In this document: in pieces, positions 38,458 to 47,832 of the stretch | Layout of the letters: every line of letters starts with the position of its first letter | Numbering within the stretch: position 1 is the stretch's first letter | NCBI GenBank assembly: GCA_026770025.1 | Contig: JAMXDE010000020.1 | Location: forward strand, 496,001-560,000 | DNA length: 64,000 nt | Source: Craspedostauros australis | Lineage: Eukaryota; Bacillariophyta; Bacillariophyceae; Mastogloiales; Achnanthaceae | Direction: 5' to 3' | Notes under the pieces: model-generated | What the model saw: only the letters and a program-made list of their open reading frames with translations | Told to the model about the DNA's origin: nothing | Database searches by the model: none | Translations under genes and position numbers: made by a program

Positions 38458-39867
38458 TGTTGGTGTACCTGTTGTTGTTGTTATTGTTGTGGTTGTGGTT
38501 GTGATTGTGATTGTAACAGGAACGAAGTGCTCTGTGGAGCAATGATCTCTGTGGAGAGTGTTGGGGTTGTGAGTTTTGTGTGCTCTGCGCTGGCCCAAGA
38601 CAGCAGCCTTGTTTTGCGCGGACCGGAGACGAAAACACGCTCAGCAAACACCGACACAGTGTAAAGTGGGGAAATGGAGCAATGACGAAGAGCGAAAGCA
38701 ACTCGGGCGAATTTTGGGGGGAAAGCACCAATTATCCAAAAAAGAACGAAAATGCCATATTATTCCGTCGAGGATAAGAACTAGGCGGAAACAAGCGATT
38801 TATGACTTAAACGCTATGAAATAGAGCCAATTATTGCATTTTGAACTGCCCCCCCAGGGAGTCGGCAACACAAGATCTGGCAAAGCCACAGATTATTGAG
38901 ATTTGTGTAGCTCGTGCATGCGCGCACAGAGTATGCACGGAGTTTGTTCTGGCAATTCGCTGACACAAAAAAGCGACGATCGTTTCCTACAGTCCCCATC
39001 ATACTCAATGAGCCTCAAGACTACCCCAAGAATGGCGCGGCAGGGCATCTCCGTCGGTGCGCTTTGATACCCTTCTCCAGAAATCGCATCTTCGACACGG
39101 CCAGCGCAATCCTACAGACCGACCAATACTGATGACATTCCTCGCGCCCAACCCCATCGCAATACCCGAACAGCGCAGCGCAACTAAAGGCAATGCGATG
39201 CAATGCATCATTGGGTATGAGACGACCGCCAAATTACAAAAAGAGCCACACGAACGGAGGCCGACAACATCAACATCAACATCACCACTGCTGCTCCTCC
39301 TCCTCCTTTCATCGTCGTCTTCATCGACAATGACAACGGCAATAACAACAGCAACAGCAATAGCAGCAACACATCTCTCCTTCCTCGACTCATTCATTCA
39401 TTCCTGCATTCATTCTTTCATCATAAAATTTCAAGCGGTCCAGTCTCGTTCTCATTTTCAAAAAGGCCAAAAGCAAACCCACGAAGCACACAACCCAGCA
39501 ACAGCAATCCAAGCACAAGGCACAAGCGCAATCTCCCCCAGTATAACACGATACGATTGCACCCACCAGAACAAAGTCACGCAGCCGCAATAAGACCACA
39601 ACAAAGCAAAGCGCAAGCGCAAACACAAACGCAGTCCAAAGTGAAGCCATTTCAACCTCGTTCAATTGCATTCATTTTCGGCAACACCCAACCCAAACCA
39701 ATCCGGCCTCCTCCATCATTCAAACTCTGATCACAAAACCAGGTTGGACCCACCCAGTCATCCCATCAATTGAGCGTTCCTTCAATCGTCATTGTTCCTT
39801 TCAACTGCTATCCATCCAATCATTCGATCATTCCATCATTCAATAGCAATCTCTTCGCTCATTCAAG
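38458..39867. other. Intergenic region upstream of the DUF6824 gene
   Basis: 1.4 kb. It begins with a GTT/GTG run at 38473-38515 and contains a C tract at 38849-38855 that may mark the edge of the outer element. Near the following gene it is rich in CATT and CAA/CA-type simple sequence, probably its 5' untranslated region and promoter. No gene is supported. Confidence 0.5.
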
Positions 39868-40998
39868 ATGACAGCCAACAATACCTCAGGAGCTTCTCAG
39901 ATGCAAGACCCCAACATCATCTCCGCAGCCGAGGTCGGTCAGCATGACATTATGCTTGGCCGCGGCACCGGTCCCAACGAAAATCCAGGTAACCGATTCT
40001 TCCGCGATATCGTCACCAGCAACTGCGCCGAGCACGCGAAGGCCACTGCCAGGAAGGAGAAGGAGGTGGTCATCCAGCGCATCATCCACGCCATCGAACG
40101 CCGGGGAGGACGATACATCAGGGAGCTGACCAAGCCAGCGTCGGTGCCCAACTCGAACCTCGACAACAAGCAGTACCTAGTCGTCAAGGACGAAAAGGCC
40201 ATCCGCACGAAGGTGCTGCTGGCAGTGAGGTACGCGAAGACCGCCAAGATCACCTCGAAGGATGGCGAAGCAAGCTGCAACGCCCAAGGTCCAAACAAGA
40301 ACTTCCAGGAGAGCGGCAGCGCTGCCCGAAGAATTGGCCGCGATGGCAGCCATTTCAAGAAAGCAGTCCGTTCCACAAACAACAAGAAGAAGAGCGCCAT
40401 CAAGAAGAACAGCAGCGGCCGTCGCCCAATGCTGGATCTCACCAATGCTGCGCCGCCCCAACAGCGCAACCCGCACGTTGCGAGCAAGGCAGCAGCGAGA
40501 CCGACGAAGGTGATGCTACCGAGGAGCAACTTTCCCTTGCCTTCGTCGGCGTCTACTTGCTTCACTCCCGTATCCAAGAACCGTCCTCAACCACGCCTGG
40601 ATGCAGACTCGGTCAGCGCAACCACGCCAATGACAATCCCAGCACCAACATCCGCAAGACTAAGCTCGCTGGACGTTCTCGCGGCTGCAAGTGCCGCCAT
40701 GGCATCACAAGAGCGCCTCCACGCACAGAGCCCATCGGACGTCACGCGGATCGACCGCATCCAGCAAGCAGAAGCCCGGGATGGCTACATGCGCAAATCC
40801 GATCGGCAGCAGAGAACCGAAATGGGCGGCTCGCTCACACAGGATCGGTTCTATCGCTGGGAATCTCCAACGATTTCCAAATTCCAACAAGCGCCAATGT
40901 ACCATCATTCGTTTGTCCCTGCCAAGCACAGCACCTTCGAGACGAGATTCCCGCAGGCAGCGACAATGCAACGCTTCCACGGAGTCAACTGGGAGTAG
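39868..40998 (+). CDS. DUF6824-domain protein
   Basis: 376 residues, single exon. The N-terminal domain (about residues 20-133) has the family hallmark HDIMLGRGTGPNENPGNRFF, then RIIHAIERRGGRYI and a Lys-rich end YLVVKDEKAIRTKVLLAVRY. This domain is abundant in diatom genomes and usually begins with D-V/I-L-x-G-R-G. Its role is unknown; a DNA-binding role has been suggested from its basic surface, which is inference. The rest is basic and low complexity (KKKSAIKKNSSGRRP), suggesting nuclear location. This gene is the best lineage marker in the window. It converges with ALG6. Confidence 0.88.
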   Translation: MTANNTSGASQMQDPNIISAAEVGQHDIMLGRGTGPNENPGNRFFRDIVTSNCAEHAKATARKEKEVVIQRIIHAIERRGGRYIRELTKPASVPNSNLDNKQYLVVKDEKAIRTKVLLAVRYAKTAKITSKDGEASCNAQGPNKNFQESGSAARRIGRDGSHFKKAVRSTNNKKKSAIKKNSSGRRPMLDLTNAAPPQQRNPHVASKAAARPTKVMLPRSNFPLPSSASTCFTPVSKNRPQPRLDADSVSATTPMTIPAPTSARLSSLDVLAAASAAMASQERLHAQSPSDVTRIDRIQQAEARDGYMRKSDRQQRTEMGGSLTQDRFYRWESPTISKFQQAPMYHHSFVPAKHSTFETRFPQAATMQRFHGVNWE

Positions 40999-41600
40999 AT
41001 TGCACGGAATGCGCATCGAGGGCGATGTGCTGAAAGCAGGGGATCAGTCCTGACCACTCGGATACTCTCGCACTACGCTTTATCCTACTGGTAGGAGTAC
41101 GCCCGCACAATTCTCTGATACAATACTCGACTCTTTTCCACATGATACATTGGGCGACTCAGTGATACCATACACACGAAATTCGCTCCGGGTGCAGATC
41201 CCATGGGGGGAAACTCGCCCGGACACATACCGACAAACTCATACACATGCATTTGCATGCACATCTCCATCTACATGTTCACACAACACATGATCCTTTT
41301 CAATTGGATGATCCAAATCAAGCAATCAACATCAAATTCAATCCATTCAATCAATCCTACATGTAATTTTAGAAGTTCTCATCGAATTCGATGCTCAAAT
41401 ATTGTTCAAACAAGTGCAATACTTCGTCTTCAACCATCATCTACTTGGCCTGCCTGTACTCATCCGCTCACAGTACGGTTGGCACGATTGGATTAGAGAA
41501 GAATGCTACGCTGTCTCTCTGCCTTGGTCTCTCGTCAGAGAAGGCAGCACAGCGCTCTTCCCTGTCACTGTACCATTCTGTCGATCGAGTCACAACCACA
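40999..41600. other. Convergent intergenic region
   Basis: About 600 bases between the stops of the DUF6824 gene and ALG6, presumably both 3' untranslated regions. Nothing further is seen. Confidence 0.5.
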
Positions 41601-43310
41601 TCATGATACTTTTTGTTTTGCCGCCGCTTGCTTGGTGAAGAGATGCCACAGCGTGCAGAGCCATGCCACCAGAAACAACCCGCATCCCGCAATGCTCCAA
41701 AGAACGGGATACAAATCCGGCAATCCCTGCGGTGCTTCCACGCAAAGTTGCATCGCGTGCAAACCCAGCATTCCGATGTACGCAAGTATCGGAATCGACC
41801 GAAAGAACGACGAGAAGAAGGATCGCTGCATCTCGCTCGCCGCGCCGTCCTGCTGCTGATGGTACATCCACACAACGCAAATGTAAATAAGGACGGTGCA
41901 AACGTACGCGACTTCCAACCGATCCACCTGAAGCAACGGCCACAGGGACCATGCGCAGGCGACGGAGAGGAACTGCACAAAAGAGGCATCCAGATCCATC
42001 AGTAATGATGCCGGCGCCAACGCCATCAGGATGCTCTTCTCGTGAACCTGAAAGCTGGCCAGGAAGAATGCCAAGGAACAGGACGTTGCGCCCCACAGCA
42101 ACGACGTGGCGTCCTTGCGCTGGCGTTGAAGATCGCTTGTCGTTTTGGCCGCACCCATCCGAAAAAGCGCAACGCAGCTCGGGAGCATGAGCACCGTCGT
42201 CAACCCCAACGCAAGCAGAGGCTGCATTTCCGCTGCAATGCGCTCGCGGATGGAAAATGGCTTGGTGGACAGCGCGCACCACAGATTGGCGACCTTGGAT
42301 TCGAACAGTCCGCGTTGGAAGGGGAATATTCTGGTTAGGATCTGTACCGCCCGTTCCGGCACCGATGTCTGCACATGCGACGGCCCGTTGATCAAGAACG
42401 GCAACCACATGACAAGGAACGTGGTTATGACTGTGATCCCCAGCGACGCAAAACGCACGGTGAATCTGGTGGTGTCAGCAAAGCACCGTCCGAGCAGGTA
42501 CGCAAAGACTACAGGCGCGTAGTACAACGTCATTTGCTTGAAGTTGAGCGCGAGGCAGAAGAAGAAGGCTCCCACAACGCACTGTCGGAAATTTCCCTTG
42601 GTCATGAAATGGAAGGCCATGAGCGACCATCCCAACGCCACAGTGTTGTACTGGAAGTGACCATGATCGATGAGCACGATCGCCGGTTGCACGAGCGCCA
42701 GCAACAGCAGCCACATCGAGGTGGATGTCAATCGCGTCTGCCACCGCTCTTGATTTTCCTTCTGCTGCTGCTGTGCATGGTGCCGTGGATGGTGCTTTTG
42801 ATGCTGCTGCTCTCCGTATTCTCCCCGATATCCGTGCCGATGCCGATCCAGCGATATCCAAAGAGCGTAGCCATAAATGATGAGATCCAGGACCAGCACC
42901 GTGGCTCTCATGTACGCTTTGTGTTTGCGATCTTCAATACCTCGCGACGTTTCCAACGCCACAGTCTCCGGACCGACCAAGTGATGCGATCCCAGGCCGC
43001 AAAGGTAGGAGATGTAGGCCGTGATGGGCGGATAATCCAGCCCCCAGTACTCCAGGTCGTAGTAGTACCAATCACCGATGGGCAGGTGCAGCGTCAGCTC
43101 CATCCAATGCCGCTGCGCTTCAAAGTCGCCACCGTACGCCGCCCTGGCACCGTGGTGGTCATCCTGACCGGAATGTGGCTGCAACCCCACAAGCGCTCGC
43201 AGGCACACCGCCATGCTGAACACCAGCCACGGAATTCCTCGATGGGCGTCATGCTCTGCCATCGTTGGCGGTCTTGATTCTGGTGTGGGCGCCATCGTGC
43301 TGTCAGTCAT
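41601..43310 (-). CDS. ALG6: ALG6: dolichyl-P-Glc:Man9GlcNAc2-PP-dolichol alpha-1,3-glucosyltransferase
   Basis: An ER membrane enzyme that adds the first glucose to the lipid-linked oligosaccharide used in N-glycosylation. The ATG at 43310 (MTDSTMAPT) gives 569 residues, near the family's 500-550; the frame is open up to 43583 but the extra 91 residues are hydrophilic and follow a GA-rich tract, so they are probably leader. Family blocks: GDFEAQRHWMELTLHLP (about 60-77), WYYYDLEYWGLDYPPITAY (about 80-98, with the conserved acidic residues of the first luminal loop), SRGIEDRKHKAYMRATV, and VLIDHGHFQYNTVALG. About ten hydrophobic segments follow. A His/Gln-rich insert (HHPRHHAQQQQKENQ) in one loop is unusual. 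The C-terminus KQKVS fits a KxKxx ER-retrieval signal. ALG8 is the closest alternative, but the motifs favour ALG6. Confidence 0.9.
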   Translation of the reverse strand: MTDSTMAPTPESRPPTMAEHDAHRGIPWLVFSMAVCLRALVGLQPHSGQDDHHGARAAYGGDFEAQRHWMELTLHLPIGDWYYYDLEYWGLDYPPITAYISYLCGLGSHHLVGPETVALETSRGIEDRKHKAYMRATVLVLDLIIYGYALWISLDRHRHGYRGEYGEQQHQKHHPRHHAQQQQKENQERWQTRLTSTSMWLLLLALVQPAIVLIDHGHFQYNTVALGWSLMAFHFMTKGNFRQCVVGAFFFCLALNFKQMTLYYAPVVFAYLLGRCFADTTRFTVRFASLGITVITTFLVMWLPFLINGPSHVQTSVPERAVQILTRIFPFQRGLFESKVANLWCALSTKPFSIRERIAAEMQPLLALGLTTVLMLPSCVALFRMGAAKTTSDLQRQRKDATSLLWGATSCSLAFFLASFQVHEKSILMALAPASLLMDLDASFVQFLSVACAWSLWPLLQVDRLEVAYVCTVLIYICVVWMYHQQQDGAASEMQRSFFSSFFRSIPILAYIGMLGLHAMQLCVEAPQGLPDLYPVLWSIAGCGLFLVAWLCTLWHLFTKQAAAKQKVS

Positions 43311-43913
43311 CTCTCTCTCTCTCTCTCTGTCTCTTCCGCTCTGTCTGTAAGGAATGACGTTGTTTCTCCAATCTATCTCACGCTGGTAGAGCATGAGCTT
43401 TGGATGCAGCCGTGAAGTATGTACATGCATTCGGCGGTCCCGTTCATGGTCGTCATTGTGGAACTTGTCGTCAACGATTGTTGTCGTCGTGGGGGTCATT
43501 TTCCTTTTCTCATGTTTTCGCTTTTGGCTTTTCTCGTTCGTGTCTTGTTGTGATGGGAACGGAATTTGGAATTCTTCTTTCACACATCGCAGACTTCATT
43601 GAAAACGAGGTAAAAAGCCCAATCACGTCGTACGACCCACTCGACCAAACACAATCTCAACCACCACCGAAAATGGGCACGATCGCGGAAAACGCTAAAA
43701 AAACGGTGCTTTGCTGTTGGTGGGTGACATCAACACAGCAACCAAGCGCACAGCCATGTCCTCGTGCTCTTCCAACACCCATCCATCATCCATCAATTGA
43801 TCCATTGATCCATTCATCACATCCTCGCTGTACCATACGCGCACGCATTGCATGCTCTATCTCCAAGCCAGAGTTCTCCGCTATAAACATATTCTCAACA
43901 TCAAGCGAACATC
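43311..43913. promoter_or_regulatory. Divergent promoter region of ALG6 and EFG1
   Basis: About 600 bases between divergent starts. A CT/GA tract touches the ALG6 start (43309-43330). On the EFG1 side, TATAAA at 43882-43887 lies only about 27 bases before the EFG1 ATG. If it is a real TATA box, the EFG1 leader would be almost absent. Confidence 0.45.
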
Positions 43914-45332
43914 ATGGCCCGAGCACCGACCAGACACGGTCTGGAGCGCAAGTTCAAACCGTGGCGGAAGGGCAAGTCGGAGCACTCCAACAAACGGTCC
44001 TCGCTGAAGCAGCAGCTGCGGGGACACGAGCGGTTGCTCAAGAAGCTGGAGGACAATGAAGAGAACAGGGAACGTCGCGAGGACCTCCAGCAAAAGATTC
44101 AGGATCTCAATGACGAGATCAACCAGAAGCAGCGGAACACCCAGGAGCGCAAGCTGGCGCAGGCATCGCACGGACGTCGCTTCCTGGAGCGGCAGAAGCT
44201 GACCAAGATGGAGAAGAGGTTGGCCAACTCGGAGGAGAGCAGCGAGGAGCTGTACAAGATTGCGCTGGATCAGGCCTACGTCGCGCATCATCCGAACGAT
44301 GTCAAGTACATGCCGCTGTTCGCGCAGGGCAAGCGCTTGGTCGACCAGAGCCGGAAGCTCTACAAACGGGCGATCACGCGCAAGCGGGTCTTGAGGGATG
44401 TTGCCAACGGCAGGGTCAATCGCGTCGGCTGGATCTCGTCGGCTCAGTACAAGCGATTGCCCGCAGAGTGGTCCATCCAGGATGAGGAAAAGACCTTCGG
44501 CGGTTCCGTCAACCGGACGGCACGTGCAGCAACCACCGCCGATGAAAAGAAGGCCATGAAGACTGCCCCAGATTCCCGTTTTGCGCCATCCAATCACCAT
44601 GATGCTGTTCTGCAGGCGGCGGTTCAGGTGGAGGCTGCATTGGACAAAGAAGAGGCCGAGGCAGATGATAAAGACGGCGGTGACGACGACAGCAGCAGCA
44701 GCAGCAGTGATAGTAGTAGCAGTGGTGATGGCGATGACAGCGATAGCAGCGAGAACAACGGAACTGAGACCAAAACGAAGACAGATACCAAAGCAAAGAA
44801 CAAAGAGAGTACCGTTATGGCAACCAAGAAGAAGTCGACCAATCCAACGGCGAAAGCAGATAGCGGTGACAACGATGATTCGTCGTCGTCGTCGTCATCA
44901 TCTTCGAGTTCGAGTTCGGATGACGATGACACTTCGGATAGCTCCAGTGACGAAGATGATGCCGATCCTGAGAAGAGAAGCGCGCCAGTGAAAACGCTGA
45001 AAAGGGAGGATGCTGATGTCAGTAGCAACAGCAGCAGCTCCGACAGCAGTGATAGTTCTGACAGCAGCGACAATTCGGACAGCAGCGATGATGAAGATGG
45101 AGATGATGCCAAACAGGCCAATGGAAAGGATGACAAGAAGGTTGAAAACGACGACAGTGGCGACGAAGAAGTGGACGACTTCTTGATGGATGCCGAAGCG
45201 GATCCAAACGTCTTTGATAAGACCAAGGAACAGGCTCCGGCTTGGAATCCAGGACGTGGAGACAAGAGCAGAGGTTGGGAGTCGCAGCGGCAGCGACCAG
45301 GGCAGTACAAGAAGCGCAGGATACGCTCGTGA
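43914..45332 (+). CDS. EFG1: EFG1-like pre-rRNA processing protein with a long Ser/Asp tail
   Basis: 472 residues. The first 190 or so match the EFG1 family (18S rRNA maturation, nucleolus): a basic N-terminus (RHGLERKFKPWRKGK), a long charged helix (LKQQLRGHERLLKKLEDNEE), the block HGRRFLERQKLTKMEKRLAN, and the signature AYVAHHPNDVKYMPLF. The rest, about 235-450, is an acidic Ser/Asp/Glu region (SSSDSSSSGDGDDSDSS) with Lys-rich linkers, like casein-kinase-target tails in nucleolar Nopp140/SRP40 proteins. It ends with a basic QYKKRRIRS tail. Yeast and animal EFG1 are much shorter, so the tail is an added feature. The ATG has A at -3 and G at +4. Confidence 0.8.
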   Translation: MARAPTRHGLERKFKPWRKGKSEHSNKRSSLKQQLRGHERLLKKLEDNEENRERREDLQQKIQDLNDEINQKQRNTQERKLAQASHGRRFLERQKLTKMEKRLANSEESSEELYKIALDQAYVAHHPNDVKYMPLFAQGKRLVDQSRKLYKRAITRKRVLRDVANGRVNRVGWISSAQYKRLPAEWSIQDEEKTFGGSVNRTARAATTADEKKAMKTAPDSRFAPSNHHDAVLQAAVQVEAALDKEEAEADDKDGGDDDSSSSSSDSSSSGDGDDSDSSENNGTETKTKTDTKAKNKESTVMATKKKSTNPTAKADSGDNDDSSSSSSSSSSSSSDDDDTSDSSSDEDDADPEKRSAPVKTLKREDADVSSNSSSSDSSDSSDSSDNSDSSDDEDGDDAKQANGKDDKKVENDDSGDEEVDDFLMDAEADPNVFDKTKEQAPAWNPGRGDKSRGWESQRQRPGQYKKRRIRS

Positions 45333-45653
45333 TGGATCGATGGGCATATGGAATAGAAATGGAATAGAGCAAGACAGTTCTCTATGTACGTGCAAAACGA
45401 CATGCAAGGATTATACGTACGAAAAGGACTCATTGGATGGGTCAAACATCACAAGCCACCGACTCATTGAAAAAGCACAATACACCAGAGTAGAGGATCT
45501 CTCTCTCTCTCTTCTATCAAATTGATCGCCTTACTCTACAATCATCCAACCATCTCGTTGCTTAGTATTAGTCCAACACTTCTACCTGTGCTGTCCATGC
45601 CATGACACAAGAGGCTACTCATAGAATAGCATTTTGTGCCAAGGCCTCGCCTC
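45333..45653. other. Convergent intergenic region
   Basis: 320 bases between the stops of EFG1 and the DNAJC11-like gene. A short CT run lies at about 45500. Nothing else is seen. Confidence 0.5.
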
Positions 45654-47237
45654 TCATGGCAACTGCAGAGCCTCGTTGTCCTGGACTCGAACGTGCATCG
45701 GCTTTCCTTTGTAAGTGTAGTCGATCAGCAATTCGGGCATACTTGATGGCTTCTTTGTCTGCTCCATGCTGTCATCAGGATCAGCAGTGTCATCATTATC
45801 TTCCCAAAGACTTTGCCACGCAAGTTGCCACCACAAGGAATCGGCTGTAGCATCGCCTCGATGTGGGGGTGCCGCTGCGTCCACCTTCCGCGCCTCTTCG
45901 TCGACGCTGTCGTCCTCTGCTGCCGTGATGTCGTAGAATCCCAACAAATCTTTCTTGGAGCTTGCCGACAGCGTGAGCGTTGACTTGTTGACCCAGAATT
46001 GCAACTGAACAGTCACATCCAACGACTTTGGGTTGCCGCCATTCCCACCAGCGGGCACTGCGTAGGTCGCCTTTTGAACTATTAGACCGTTCGATTTGAT
46101 TTCCTGCTTCATCTTGCGTTCTGCCTGACGGACCATGAGTTCCCTTTGCAGCTCCGCATCCTTGCGAGACTTTATGGCGTTCTTGACTTCTTCGGCCTTG
46201 CGAATCGCCCGTTGCGCAGCCTCTGTGCTTTGTCGCTGATTCCATTCCCAAAGTTCGGCGATGATGTCTTGAAACAGGTAGGAGAAGAAGGACATGTACA
46301 CTGCATGGCCAATGCTGGTGGCATGCAGCGTCCTTGAAATGAAGACCGGAATGCGGACGCACGCATCGCCGCGATTCCACGATAGGACCCATTCCAAGCC
46401 ACGGTTGGACTTGATCCGGATGCCCATGCCGACCGTCGCGGCGCTGGAGTGCAAGGATTGGACGATGGAACCGCCCATGCTCCACAGGCCGATGCGCCAT
46501 TGCGCAAACGTGTGCAAGCTCTTGCATTGGGAGATGCGAGGTTTAAGGTCTAGTCGGAACGTAACGTACTTCGGTCGTCTCAAATTCCATCGAGCGATGG
46601 CTTCGATGGCATTCGATCTCTTTGCAGACAATACCAGGATCTTGGTCCTCGTCAGCTGCGACTGGAACGCCCAGCTGGAGTCGTTTGGTCTGTGATTGAG
46701 CTGGATAGCAAAACCAAGGTGGCTGCTGCGATTGCGGTTGCGCCGACTGGAGGCATTCATCCGAAGCGTGTCCATCGGCTGGCTCCTCGTCAAGGTGAGT
46801 CCCATCGTGGTAGATCGTTGCAGTTGGATCTTCCCGCCCATGGAGAGCAACGGATGCATGGATTGCTGGCCGTGAATCATCCCCAGCGACAGCGTCGACG
46901 TCTTGCTGGACTTGTAGTCGAGCGTGAGCGATCCGATGGATCTCCCCATCGAGGACGATCTCCCTTCGATGATCCCGCTCCACTTCCCATTGACCTTCGA
47001 AGGTTGCATGGAGTATCGGGCGGAGACTTCGGGATCCCCAAGCTTCATGGAGGACAGGCTGCCATCCTCGCCGAACACGACAGGGATCTCGAACATCGCG
47101 CGCCTGTGGAACTCATCGTCCCTGCTGATATCCGCCCCACCATCGCTGCCGTTGCTCTTGGTGGTCCTGGTTGTGCGATCCGATGTTGCGTTGCCCTGGT
47201 GTTCAGGAATGAGGCTTTCCGACCAACGCTCATCCAT
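45654..47237 (-). CDS. DNAJC11-like protein without a J domain
   Basis: 527 residues from the ATG at 47237 (MDERWSESL, Kozak-like context). The frame is open further up to 47513, but the upstream part encodes only His/Pro/Thr low complexity from tetranucleotide repeats. The C-terminal half matches the DUF3395 region of DNAJC11: a charged helix (RKDAELQRELMVRQAERKMK), SLDVTVQLQFWVNKSTLTL, SSKKDLLGFYDI and the very end LLIDYTYKGKPMHVRVQDNE. The N-terminal half is made of short alternating hydrophobic strands, like the beta-barrel-like part of DNAJC11. DNAJC11 is a mitochondrial outer-membrane protein linked to the MICOS complex. No HPD motif or J domain is present in the frame or in the nearby upstream DNA. 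J-domain loss, or a distant upstream exon, are the options. Confidence 0.78.
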   Translation of the reverse strand: MDERWSESLIPEHQGNATSDRTTRTTKSNGSDGGADISRDDEFHRRAMFEIPVVFGEDGSLSSMKLGDPEVSARYSMQPSKVNGKWSGIIEGRSSSMGRSIGSLTLDYKSSKTSTLSLGMIHGQQSMHPLLSMGGKIQLQRSTTMGLTLTRSQPMDTLRMNASSRRNRNRSSHLGFAIQLNHRPNDSSWAFQSQLTRTKILVLSAKRSNAIEAIARWNLRRPKYVTFRLDLKPRISQCKSLHTFAQWRIGLWSMGGSIVQSLHSSAATVGMGIRIKSNRGLEWVLSWNRGDACVRIPVFISRTLHATSIGHAVYMSFFSYLFQDIIAELWEWNQRQSTEAAQRAIRKAEEVKNAIKSRKDAELQRELMVRQAERKMKQEIKSNGLIVQKATYAVPAGGNGGNPKSLDVTVQLQFWVNKSTLTLSASSKKDLLGFYDITAAEDDSVDEEARKVDAAAPPHRGDATADSLWWQLAWQSLWEDNDDTADPDDSMEQTKKPSSMPELLIDYTYKGKPMHVRVQDNEALQLP

Positions 47238-47832
47238 GGTTTGATGCTGCACCAACTCTTGACTGTTCACGCTGGCGTGGAACGCAGGTTGTTCGGTTGG
47301 TTGGTTGGTTGGATGGATGGATGGATGGATGAATGGATGGATGATATGATTGGTTGTGTGATGGTGTAGGAGAGAGAGGTGCTTTGCGTTGCTGTGACCT
47401 CTGTTGATGGGTTGGTGATTGATGTGTGGTTTGGAGACGCACCTACCTGGATCTTTTGTGTTCGAAACGTGTCGTGTTTCAATGGGATATGCGGCAAAAT
47501 GGTATGTTTTCATATATTTGATACAAGAACTGGTTCAATCATTGAAGGCCGGATCAATCGTGTTTCATCCGAACTGTCCTACGTGTCGTAGCGACAATAA
47601 AACGACACAATACTCGTGACTCACGACTGCAATGAATGACTAGATGGAATCGAACAACACTTCGTCGATCTCTAGTTTACACGTACGCTGCGCCACCTTC
47701 AAGAACCAGTACGCATGATAGACACGTACCAGTATTCTCAGAGTAAAGAATGGTAGTGCTCGGCATGCATCACTCTACTAATCTAATGGTGATAGAACGT
47801 TTCAAAACCATGTTCGTGTTCAAGGCGCTGTC
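47238..47832. other. Leader/intergenic region between DNAJC11-like gene and PEX11
   Basis: About 600 bases with a GGTT/GGAT tetranucleotide tract at 47295-47340 next to the DNAJC11-like start. No J-domain coding sequence was found on either strand. Confidence 0.5.
47295..47340. repeat. GGTT then GGAT tetranucleotide repeats
   Basis: Four to five GGTT units are followed by about seven GGAT or GAAT units, in the probable 5' leader of the DNAJC11-like gene. Translated on the minus strand it gives the HPSIHPTNQP stretch that should not be taken for protein. Confidence 0.85.

Noticed and set aside
24693-38857. CAG plus G-tract (24693) and C-tract plus CAG (38855) as ends and 3-bp target duplication of the outer Harbinger-like element
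   Set aside because: The order and CAG fit the superfamily, but no similarity extends beyond the G/C run, so it is kept only as a weak candidate.
43311-43583. 91-residue N-terminal extension of ALG6
   Set aside because: Hydrophilic, Lys/Arg/His-rich and crossing a GA-repeat tract; the ATG at 43310 gives the family's normal length.
44624-45445. 273-codon minus-strand Ser/Leu-rich ORF
   Set aside because: Antisense of the Ser/Asp tail of EFG1, whose sense frame has a recognised domain.
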